NCBI GenBank assembly: GCA_947254385.1
Contig: CAMYCP010000002.1
Coordinates: forward strand, 1 to 17,369
From: an uncultured Filifactor sp.
GTDB taxonomy: Bacteria > Bacillota > Clostridia > Peptostreptococcales > Filifactoraceae
Length of the DNA stretch: 17,369 nt
Direction: 5' to 3'
Position 1 is the stretch's first letter; every line of letters begins with the position of its first letter. The notes below the pieces were generated by a model that did not search any database, was not told where the DNA came from, and saw nothing but the letters and a program-made list of their open reading frames with translations. A program made the position numbers and the translations under genes. Below are positions 1-7,029 of this stretch, piece after piece.

Positions 1-98
1 GTATAAATTCTGCTCAGATAGATACTGCATTTTTTAAAGCAAATCAGTATTCTGTTCAAAAACATTCCGTTTTGTAATTCAATATATCCTAATTGTCG

Positions 99-129
99 TG
101 AAGAACCGGAAACAGTTTCCGGTTCTTCA
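99..129 (-). terminator. Perfect hairpin just after the calcium ATPase gene, likely terminator
   Basis: A perfect 14-bp inverted repeat (99-112 pairs with 116-129, three-base loop CAG) begins 10 nt past the ATPase stop codon at 140-142. Position and stem strength fit an intrinsic terminator closing the gene cluster. The minus-strand side lacks a clean U-tract (it reads into a mixed A/T sequence). The plus-strand side runs into TTTATTTT near 138-146, so the hairpin may instead, or also, stop transcription from the left. Confidence 0.6.
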
Positions 130-139
130 ACGGATTAGT

Positions 140-2800
140 TTATTTTGACTTACTTCCTCCCATTATCAGCTTTCTAAATACGTCAAGCGGAATAATGAAA
201 AATGCGAGAGTTATACATACAATCCATTCTCTTACGGTTAAGGCGTGTACATGGAGAGGTTCTCCGCCGAATGTGACGAAAACGAACTGCAATGCAAAAA
301 TACTGCCCATTACTATAAGGAAGTTTTTATTTCTTGCGATATGTTCAAAAGGATTTATATGCGGTGTTCGGGCGTTAAAGCCGTTAAATGTTATGGACAT
401 CATAAATGTTGCAAATACTGCCGAAGTTAGAAGTGTTCTCGTGGGATCTCCTTCGGGTAAAGGTAAATTTATTCCTTCCACCAGCAATTCGGTAATCGGC
501 TGTATGGAAAGTATACCTATACATATGAACGTGATGTAAAGTGCGCTTACAATCACCTGTATCAGCATACTGCGTGTAACAATTCCGGCATCTCTCTTGA
601 CCGGCTTTTCTTTCATGTATTCCTTGAGTGCGGGTTCTGAGCCGAAAGCTATGGCGGCAAGGGTATCCATTGCAAGATTTATTACAAGCAGCTGAATTAC
701 TGTAAGGACTATGTCATATCCCACAAAAGGCCCTATGAATGCTGTAAGCACCGCCGCAACGTTGACCGTGAGTTGAAATATTAAAAATTTTCTGATGCTT
801 TTAAACATTGTTCTCCCGTAAAGGATGGCTTTTTCTATAGACAAAAAGTTATCATCAAGGATTGTGATATCTCCCGCCTCTTTGGCAACTTCCGTACCGC
901 TGCCCATTGCAAAGCCGACATCCGCTTTTTTAAGAGCCGGTGAATCGTTCACACCGTCGCCCGTCATTCCTACTACATAGTTAAGTTCCTGCGCATCTCT
1001 CACGAGACGGCTCTTGTCGGTCGGCAAAGCTCTGGATACAACTCTTAAATTCGGCATGGTTTTTTTGAGTTCTTCATCGGTCATCGCAGCAAGTTCCGCC
1101 GATGTAAGTGCAATATCTTCATCTCTTACCAACAATCCCGCTTCTCTTGCTATGGCGGCGGCGGTTTCTTTACGATCCCCCGTGACCATAACTACCTGAA
1201 TACCTGCATCTTGAACTTCTTTAATTGCATCTATCGCTTCTTTACGGACATTGTCTCTTATGCTTATGACGCATATGAGTGTAAGATCCGTGTCTTCGTT
1301 TGTTCCGTCACACATCGCAACGCCAAGAAGTCTCATGGATCTTCCCGCCTGAGTGTTTATATAACTTTGAAGATAATTGACTTCCACAAGTTCCTTGCGT
1401 TTTCCATTTTCATCTATATAATACTTGCACTTATCGATAATTTTTTCAGGCGCACCTTTAATGTAGGTTACACTTTTGCCGTCACGACTTACCGTGACGC
1501 TCGAACTTTTTTTAGTTGAATCGAAAGGATTAAAACTTAATACTTCCGCTTTATTCATACGTTCTTCACTTTCAGAATCTAGAATGAAGGACATCAAGGC
1601 TCTGTCCGTCGAATTGCCGCCGATTACTTTTCCGTCACCCATCGAGGCGCTGTTGTTAATTCCGATCCCTGTTACAAAATCCGCGGCGAATTTTTCCGGC
1701 ATATCGGAAATATCTTTGAAAATCTTGGCATTACCGGTAGAAATTTCAACCACGGACAATTTCCCCTCGGTTATGGTACCCGTCTTATCGCTGAAAAGCA
1801 GGCTTATACTTCCCGCCGTTTCAATACCGTTTATCTTATGCACGAGGACGTTATCCTTCGCCATACGCATCGACTGAAAAGACATCAAAATAGAAGTAAG
1901 CATCGGAAGTCCTTCAGGAACGGCACATACAACAATCGTAACCGCAATCGTTCCTGCATTGAGTATCATCATTACCCAATCCGGAACGCTCTGAGGTATA
2001 CCGTCCACAATAATATCCTTGGCAATCATGCCGACAATTATTGCGATCGCACCTACATAGCCGAAAGTTGAAATTTGTTTGGCAAGTTTTCCAAGTTTGA
2101 CTTGCAATGGTGTTTCTCTTGTATCTTCCTGAACTTCCAGCGCAAGTTCACCGAAAAGAGTTTTATCCCCCACGACTTTTATTTCCATATATCCTTCACC
2201 GCCACATACAACGGTTCCGCGATAAGCGTAGTATTTATTCAGAAGGTCTTTCGTGTCGTACTTTTCGCCCTCTTCATAAGGAATTTTTGTCGCCTCTTCG
2301 GTCTCTCCGTTAAGAGATGCCTGATCCACTTTCAGTGTTCCCTCTACTATTATACCGTCGGCGGGAATTTTATCTCCCGCCTGAAGATACACGATGTCGC
2401 CCACGACTACATCGCTCACGTGTATTTCTTCGAGTTTCCCGTTTCTTATAACTTTTGCCTTCTCTTTCGATTCTTCCTCTTCTTTTAAGGCGGAGGCTTT
2501 ACCTTCCTGTTTGCTTTCACTGACCGATGCGACACCGTTGGCGAGCATTATTGCAACAAAAATCCCGAAAGGTTCATACCATTCCGTCTTTCCTACAAAT
2601 CCCGGAACATCGAAAACCCCCAAAACAAACATTATAAGTTCAATAATCATTGCAAATATCAAAATCATGATCATCGGGTCTTTAAATCCCTCAAGAATTT
2701 TTTTAAATAAAGGATCGGGGGGGATTTGAGTGAGCTTGTTAGCTCCGTGTTCTTCCCTGCTTTTCTTAACCTGTTCGGCGGTCAATCCGTTAAGTTTCAT
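140..2800 (-). CDS. Calcium-translocating P-type ATPase, PMCA type (P2 family)
   Basis: An integral membrane pump expected to export Ca2+ from the cytoplasm using ATP. It has all P-type landmarks: the phosphorylated Asp338 in DKTGT, an NGET actuator motif in the TGES position, the PEGLP kink of M4, KGAPEK in the nucleotide-binding domain, TGDRKET, and the hinge motif TGDGVND (613-619). About ten membrane segments can be drawn. M5 keeps the Asn of P2 calcium pumps (QLTVN) but has Ala where SERCA has its site-I Glu. M6 reads VINLAMD, keeping the Asn and Asp ligands. That pattern fits the single calcium site of PMCA-type pumps. The length of 886 residues is normal. I start at ATG 2800, which has GAGGAG 7 nt upstream; a TTG two codons earlier would be too close to that site. 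It lies 90 nt downstream of the phosphatase gene on the same strand, so it may be the last gene of the Ter operon or have its own promoter. Ion specificity is inferred from motifs; Mn2+ or another cation is possible. Confidence 0.93.
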   Translation of the reverse strand: MKLNGLTAEQVKKSREEHGANKLTQIPPDPLFKKILEGFKDPMIMILIFAMIIELIMFVLGVFDVPGFVGKTEWYEPFGIFVAIMLANGVASVSESKQEGKASALKEEEESKEKAKVIRNGKLEEIHVSDVVVGDIVYLQAGDKIPADGIIVEGTLKVDQASLNGETEEATKIPYEEGEKYDTKDLLNKYYAYRGTVVCGGEGYMEIKVVGDKTLFGELALEVQEDTRETPLQVKLGKLAKQISTFGYVGAIAIIVGMIAKDIIVDGIPQSVPDWVMMILNAGTIAVTIVVCAVPEGLPMLTSILMSFQSMRMAKDNVLVHKINGIETAGSISLLFSDKTGTITEGKLSVVEISTGNAKIFKDISDMPEKFAADFVTGIGINNSASMGDGKVIGGNSTDRALMSFILDSESEERMNKAEVLSFNPFDSTKKSSSVTVSRDGKSVTYIKGAPEKIIDKCKYYIDENGKRKELVEVNYLQSYINTQAGRSMRLLGVAMCDGTNEDTDLTLICVISIRDNVRKEAIDAIKEVQDAGIQVVMVTGDRKETAAAIAREAGLLVRDEDIALTSAELAAMTDEELKKTMPNLRVVSRALPTDKSRLVRDAQELNYVVGMTGDGVNDSPALKKADVGFAMGSGTEVAKEAGDITILDDNFLSIEKAILYGRTMFKSIRKFLIFQLTVNVAAVLTAFIGPFVGYDIVLTVIQLLVINLAMDTLAAIAFGSEPALKEYMKEKPVKRDAGIVTRSMLIQVIVSALYITFICIGILSIQPITELLVEGINLPLPEGDPTRTLLTSAVFATFMMSITFNGFNARTPHINPFEHIARNKNFLIVMGSIFALQFVFVTFGGEPLHVHALTVREWIVCITLAFFIIPLDVFRKLIMGGSKSK

Positions 2801-2806
2801 AGACAA

Positions 2807-2896
2807 TCTCCTCGTTTACATTCTGTAGTTTAAAAGCAACATAACATTTAAATTTGTAAAAATTTTATCATAAACAGGTGATTTTTGTGACATTAA
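2807..2896 (-). promoter_or_regulatory. 90-nt AT-rich gap between phosphatase and calcium ATPase
   Basis: This is the second-longest gap between genes inside the cluster and the natural place for a separate ATPase promoter. It is AT-rich with several TATGAT/TAAAAT-like stretches around 2850-2875, but none pairs convincingly with a -35 box at proper spacing. I see no terminator hairpin with a U-tract, so read-through from the operon is possible. Confidence 0.25.
2808..2813 (-). promoter_or_regulatory. Ribosome binding site fixing the ATPase start
   Basis: GAGGAG on the minus strand lies 7 nt before ATG 2800. An upstream in-frame TTG at 2806 would be only about 1 nt from it, so the ATG is the sensible start. 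Confidence 0.7.
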
Positions 2897-4162
2897 TTAT
2901 TTTAATTTATGTATTTCATCATCAATTTCGATAATTTCATGTACATCACAAATGTAATTTAAAAAATTTGTTTTCAGATATTCTTCTGAAAATTTCGGCT
3001 TGTAATTAATTTCACTTTCATCAACTTTAACATTGTTGCCTTTCCAATATTCATCTATCCGCCTTTTCGTATCTTCAGCTTTCGGTAAATTTATAATGTC
3101 CTTAAAAAGCAAAGGTACAACCGTGCGCAAATTTTCTTCAATGTTTAAAATCTCACGTTCTTTGATTGTTATTTGTTCTTGTGCAAGTTTAATTTTGAAT
3201 TTTAAGTTTTCAAGTTCTTCTGTAGCTTTTTTTCGTGAATTATCCAGCTCCTGCAATCGAAGTTCGTTATTTTTTATGTTGCTTATAAGTTCCTTAAATT
3301 TGTCCGAAACCTGTTTCGATGAAATGTAAGGTTTTTTTATTTCATCGGTTTCACTTAAAATGCAGGCTATGGAAACATCGTCACCGCTGCCGTTTTTGCT
3401 GATTTTGTTTAGAAGTTCATCCGCTTTTGCATCGAGAGCCGTTTCGTTTAAAGTTTGAATACAGGAGCCGATTAAATAGCAAAAACGGTTGAGTCCGATT
3501 TCGTCAAAACTTTCATCCACTCCGTCCGAAAATACAAAAAGCCCCGTCGGAATATCGAATCCGTAAGAGTATCTGAATAAGGAGAATGCGTTAAAACTAC
3601 AGATTGAAGTTGAGCGATTCCCCACGCAACCTTTCTCATCCCACGGGATAGGTTCTGTATATAATCCATTTTTAAGCGCCGCAACGCATTTGCCGTCTCC
3701 TACGTGAATACCGAACCAGAATCCGTCCACTACAACGCACATTATCAGAGTGCACCCGTATATACCGTGCAAATTTTTGCCCGCATTTACGGCTTGAATT
3801 ACATCCTCCGAAAGATTTATCATTTCAAAATCCCTTATGGGTTTTTCCGTAAGATCTTGTTCCACGGCTCTATTCCATTCACGAATTATTTTTCTTTCAA
3901 GTTCGGTTATGATGCGATCGGGAGATTTTTTTAAAGTAGCTATGGAAGAATTTGTGTCAAAAGTTTCTTTTACACACTGAATTGCCGTATTGCAAGCTAT
4001 ATACGCTCCCGTAAAACTCCTGAAACAATTTTTGTCCCCGTGACCATCGCTTATAACCGCTATACTTACATAATCATCTTTGTAGGAACTTGCATAATCT
4101 TCACAACCGATATTTTTAGCCGTGTGTGAGGCACCTGTTTTATATCTTGAGTATGTTTTCAT
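2897..4162 (-). CDS. PP2C-type Ser/Thr protein phosphatase with C-terminal coiled coil (TerY-P triad)
   Basis: A cytoplasmic metal-dependent phosphatase expected to reverse phosphorylation by the kinase encoded two genes upstream. The catalytic domain covers residues 1 to about 272. Visible motifs are CEDY (metal ligand Asp22), SDGHG (Asp39), GCTL (137-140, replacing the usual GTT), HVGDGK, SDGVDESF (212-219, Asp213) and GDD (260-262). All acidic metal ligands appear present, so it should be active. Residues about 283-349 form a heptad-rich coiled coil absent from minimal PP2C enzymes, followed by a roughly 70-residue tail. The coiled coil suggests dimerisation or docking onto the coiled-coil proteins of the same operon (inference). 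It starts at ATG 4162, 14 nt after the VWA stop, with a GGTGA site. PP2C, VWA and kinase together match the TerY-P triad described in Ter-type stress systems. Confidence 0.9.
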   Translation of the reverse strand: MKTYSRYKTGASHTAKNIGCEDYASSYKDDYVSIAVISDGHGDKNCFRSFTGAYIACNTAIQCVKETFDTNSSIATLKKSPDRIITELERKIIREWNRAVEQDLTEKPIRDFEMINLSEDVIQAVNAGKNLHGIYGCTLIMCVVVDGFWFGIHVGDGKCVAALKNGLYTEPIPWDEKGCVGNRSTSICSFNAFSLFRYSYGFDIPTGLFVFSDGVDESFDEIGLNRFCYLIGSCIQTLNETALDAKADELLNKISKNGSGDDVSIACILSETDEIKKPYISSKQVSDKFKELISNIKNNELRLQELDNSRKKATEELENLKFKIKLAQEQITIKEREILNIEENLRTVVPLLFKDIINLPKAEDTKRRIDEYWKGNNVKVDESEINYKPKFSEEYLKTNFLNYICDVHEIIEIDDEIHKLK

Positions 4163-4176
4163 AGTATTTCACCGTA

Positions 4177-5115
4177 CTATCCGAAAGTCGGAAAATCATT
4201 TTCCCAGTCTATTTCTTTAAGAGCAGGTATTTGAGGATCCGCTCCGCCGGCAGGATCGATTACACTCGGCGAATTTATGGGAGATTGTTTAATTACGGTA
4301 TTTGTTTCTTTATTCTCAGCTGCAACACTTGACGGCATTTCATGTTTTTCTTTTAAAGGAGACGCTTTGGAAACATTATTCTGAACCGAACCGCATTGTG
4401 TTACAAAGTCAACTCCCGTAAGAGTTACAAGTTGAATTTGCTTGGCAAGAATATTTGTGTTCGATGCAAGCAGAACCATGGATTCATTACCGGTAAATTC
4501 GAGCAGAATTTTACGACATTCGGGACTTAATGCACCTTCTTCGATAGCTATGCCCGCTTTGGTTGCGTATTTAAACCACGAATTTGATTTCAACTTGTCA
4601 AGTTCTTCATGATATAGCGCCGGATCGGACGGTTTGCCGTCCGTAAGCAGTATTATGAGCGGTGTATATGAACCTGCCGAAGATTTAAGAAAAGAATCCT
4701 TGGAAAGTTTTAAATTCAAGGCGGCAAAAGCCTTACCGAAATTCGTTCCGCCGTTTACATAAGTGATATCATTGTAGATAAAAGAAGATACAGGCACCGG
4801 CTCAAGGGTACGCCAACTTGCATTGCTTGAAAATTCAAGTATAGCTATTCTTATTTCGGCATTTGTGTTTTTAGATTCTCTTTTTTTAAGTTCAGGAATA
4901 AGATTTCTGATTGCATCGTTCACCGCTTGAATACGATTGCCTTTCATACTTCCGGATATGTCTACAATGAAAAAAACGACCATCGCTCTTTTTTTTAAAT
5001 CTATATCTATACTTTCAATATCCGGTGTAGGAGCGGTCGTGTTTGACACAATCTTATCCGTTCCTGCAACATCTGAAGACGGAAAATCGAAACCGTCCCA
5101 AAAATCATCGCTCAT
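4177..5115 (-). CDS. TerY-like von Willebrand factor A domain protein
   Basis: A cytoplasmic metal-dependent protein-interaction scaffold, with no signal peptide or membrane segment. The VWA domain covers about residues 44-225. It has a complete MIDAS site: DISGS (Asp52, Ser54, Ser56), Thr124 in NGGTNFG, and Asp159 in LLTDGKPSD. This is the TerY arrangement. After the domain comes a Ser/Pro/Asn-rich, probably disordered tail (about 245-295). Both ends carry short acidic-aromatic motifs: DDFWDGFDFP at residues 3-12 and DWENDFPTFG at 303-312. They look alike and could be docking peptides. The gene lies 27 nt after the kinase and 14 nt before the PP2C gene, completing the kinase-VWA-phosphatase triad. 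Start ATG 5115 follows an AGGTGA-like site. Family assignment is firm; the partner is inferred from context. Confidence 0.88.
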   Translation of the reverse strand: MSDDFWDGFDFPSSDVAGTDKIVSNTTAPTPDIESIDIDLKKRAMVVFFIVDISGSMKGNRIQAVNDAIRNLIPELKKRESKNTNAEIRIAILEFSSNASWRTLEPVPVSSFIYNDITYVNGGTNFGKAFAALNLKLSKDSFLKSSAGSYTPLIILLTDGKPSDPALYHEELDKLKSNSWFKYATKAGIAIEEGALSPECRKILLEFTGNESMVLLASNTNILAKQIQLVTLTGVDFVTQCGSVQNNVSKASPLKEKHEMPSSVAAENKETNTVIKQSPINSPSVIDPAGGADPQIPALKEIDWENDFPTFG

Positions 5116-5142
5116 ACCGTATCACCTGCACTTTTTTTAATT

Positions 5143-6396
5143 TTATAATACTTTTACCGAAACTCCATTAAATTCCAACGTGGCTTTGCGTATCAATTTT
5201 ACAAATTCGTTTTTTCCTATTTTTCTTTCATGTCCGTCGAATTTTATCGTCCATATAAAATCAGTCAGGTTACATATTCCGAGTACATTTTTATCCGTGA
5301 CGCTTTTTTTTATTATCGCCGCTACCGTATAATAATCCGCACTCATGTTATCTACTTGACACATATAAAGTTTGGAGTTGTCCGATACAATTGCGGGATA
5401 ATCCGGAAAAATCATCATTCTTGTACCTTGCGGAATCTTTTGTTTTGCATAACAGTTTATAAACTGCTCCCTGCCGTCCGGTCGAACGAGCATTGATCGC
5501 GTTTTTACCAATGCATCTTCCCATTCATTTTCGGTAATTCTTTCATTGATATTCTTAAGTCCTTTGGTGAAAGCTCTGATAAACGTAAGTTTAAGATCAG
5601 GAGGATATAAATTCCATCTTGCAATTACATTCGGTTGAGTTTTCGGATCGGGTCTGTTCTTATCGTTTAACGGATCAAAACAAAAGAGCGGCGATACTCC
5701 GTATATATTCGCTCCGATTGCGTCTGTTAAGGGAATATTGTTGGTATACTTTCCTTCCAAAGGATGATCTATATAAAATAATCGAAATAAAATCACGGCA
5801 AGCGAAAATCTGTCCGTCTGCGTGTTAGGCCTAACTTCATCAATTACAACTTCCGGCGCCATATACCGCGGCATACCGCGTATGCCTAGGTTTACAAAGT
5901 TTGGAGCCACATTGTCGTTGTCGCAGATTAAAACATCCCCGTTTTTCGGATTGATAAAAAAACTGCCCTCGTTTACATCCTGATAACTAAATCCCATGCT
6001 ATGGAGCAAACGGAAACTTTCCACTATGTTTAGAGCCGCTAAAATCATGACTTCATAACTTGAAAATCTCACATCATCAAGTAAAAATTCGCTAAATTCA
6101 TGAAATTCCTTGCCGCAAAGTTCCATAATGTATCCATATGAGTTTTTGTAAGGCACGGTGAGCATCTTGGGCCATAGATAATTTCCGTTCGGCGCTCCGC
6201 GGGATACGTTCTTAAAAAGATTGTTATAAAAGGCTTTTCCGGGAACCGGCGGTTTATACCATTTAAGAGCATATATCTTGCCTCTGTATTCAACTTTATA
6301 TACTTCACCCTGTCCGCCCTCGGCTATATAATCCAGAATTTTAAGTTTGTCTCCTTTAACGGTACTTACGGTTTCGTTTTGTTTTAATGAAGGCAT
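5143..6396 (-). CDS. Ser/Thr-type protein kinase of the TerY-P triad
   Basis: A soluble kinase expected to phosphorylate proteins of this system on Ser/Thr. The kinase fold covers about residues 14-305. It shows the glycine loop EGGQGEVY (26-33), ATP-anchoring Lys45 in YALKWYK, catalytic Asp140 in YQDVNEG, a DND triplet (159-161) in place of DFG, YMAPEV in place of the usual APE segment, and TDRFSL of helix F. The catalytic loop is atypical: Tyr-Gln replace His-Arg, and Ser145 sits where Asn is usual. Key Lys and Asp residues remain, so activity is likely. A C-terminal domain of about 110 residues is probably beta-rich; I cannot assign it. I prefer ATG 6396 (417 residues) because GGAG lies 5 nt upstream. 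An in-frame ATG at 6429 would add 11 residues and lengthen the overlap with the preceding pseudokinase gene from 13 to 46 nt. The overlap implies translational coupling. Confidence 0.88.
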   Translation of the reverse strand: MPSLKQNETVSTVKGDKLKILDYIAEGGQGEVYKVEYRGKIYALKWYKPPVPGKAFYNNLFKNVSRGAPNGNYLWPKMLTVPYKNSYGYIMELCGKEFHEFSEFLLDDVRFSSYEVMILAALNIVESFRLLHSMGFSYQDVNEGSFFINPKNGDVLICDNDNVAPNFVNLGIRGMPRYMAPEVVIDEVRPNTQTDRFSLAVILFRLFYIDHPLEGKYTNNIPLTDAIGANIYGVSPLFCFDPLNDKNRPDPKTQPNVIARWNLYPPDLKLTFIRAFTKGLKNINERITENEWEDALVKTRSMLVRPDGREQFINCYAKQKIPQGTRMMIFPDYPAIVSDNSKLYMCQVDNMSADYYTVAAIIKKSVTDKNVLGICNLTDFIWTIKFDGHERKIGKNEFVKLIRKATLEFNGVSVKVL

Positions 6397-7013
6397 AAAA
6401 TCTCCATTTTGCTTATTATATTTTTCCAATCACGGTCACTTAAACGACAATTAGGATTTAAAAAACCGAGAGTAAAACTTTTAACGAACATATCTTTTAA
6501 TACATCATCGCTTTCATTTTTCCATGCGTCAATCGGCTCCGGATCGGTCGAATATTCCAATCCGTTCTCATCGCTTTCGGGATCGAATATAAACTTGCAA
6601 CTTGCATAGATAATTTTTGCTTTTTTAGAATCGGTTATAGGATTTTTTAAGGTTTTCTTTCCGTCAAACGGATGTTTTAAAAACTTAAGTATGAACAGAA
6701 GTTCCGATAAAACAAACCTGTCCGATTCAATATTCCACACATTTTGTCCGTTCAGAATTTCCGAAGGCATGAATTTTATACTGTCGATATCATGTATATA
6801 ATCTTTTCCTCCCTCAACCTCAAACCTGCCGTTTTCGGGATCGATAAACATTTTATGCAAGTTTACGGGGCCTACAAACTTTGAGGAATTTGTGTGAACC
6901 GTCTCATAAAACTTGATGATGTTTAACATTGCATTTTTTAATGCGATGTAACTTACAAAATTTTCTCTGAATAAATCTGCTTGATAGAGCCAATGATACA
7001 AATCCTGTTTCAT
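6384..7013 (-). CDS. N-lobe-less pseudokinase, paralogue of the adjacent kinase C-lobe
   Basis: This 209-residue protein has no obvious motif alone, but aligns by eye with the C-lobe of the next gene's kinase from helix E onward. FVSY..LNI (19-32) matches FSSY..LNI. GPVNLHKMFIDPENG matches QDVNEGSFFINPKNG. MPSEIL matches MAPEVV. ESDRFVLSELLFILKFLKHPFDGK matches, in part, TDRFSLAVILF..IDHPLEGK. CKFIFDPESDENG matches PLFCFDPLNDKNR, and DMFVKSFTLGFLNPNCRLSDRDW matches FIRAFTKGLKNINERITENEW. The N-lobe, glycine loop and ATP Lys are absent. The catalytic Asp is replaced by Pro49 and the DFG/DND triplet by Gly-Gly-Lys (68-70), so it cannot be an active kinase. It is intact, with GGAG 8 nt before its ATG, 16 nt after the AAA+ gene and a 13-nt overlap with the kinase. 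This looks like a maintained regulatory or scaffold subunit rather than decay (inference). Confidence 0.8.
   Translation of the reverse strand: MKQDLYHWLYQADLFRENFVSYIALKNAMLNIIKFYETVHTNSSKFVGPVNLHKMFIDPENGRFEVEGGKDYIHDIDSIKFMPSEILNGQNVWNIESDRFVLSELLFILKFLKHPFDGKKTLKNPITDSKKAKIIYASCKFIFDPESDENGLEYSTDPEPIDAWKNESDDVLKDMFVKSFTLGFLNPNCRLSDRDWKNIISKMEILCLH
6402..6405 (-). promoter_or_regulatory. Ribosome binding site deciding the kinase start
   Basis: GGAG on the minus strand lies 5 nt before ATG 6396, inside the end of the upstream pseudokinase gene. It favours the 417-residue kinase over the start 33 nt upstream. Confidence 0.5.
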
Positions 7014-7029
7014 TTAAAATACTCCAAAT

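Noticed and set aside
1476..1877. 133-residue plus-strand open frame, and similar plus-strand frames at 195-539, 2075-2488 and 15538-15903
   Set aside because: All lie antisense to strongly supported minus-strand genes (the P-type ATPase or TerD), match no recognisable protein, and are expected by-products of codon bias in those genes.
2798..2806. TTG start at 2806 for the ATPase
   Set aside because: The ribosome binding site GAGGAG would be about 1 nt away; ATG 2800 has 7-nt spacing.
6384..7013. Treating the pseudokinase as a pseudogene of the kinase
   Set aside because: The frame is intact, with a ribosome binding site and coupled overlap. No N-lobe remnant is present upstream, since the AAA+ gene ends only 16 nt before it.
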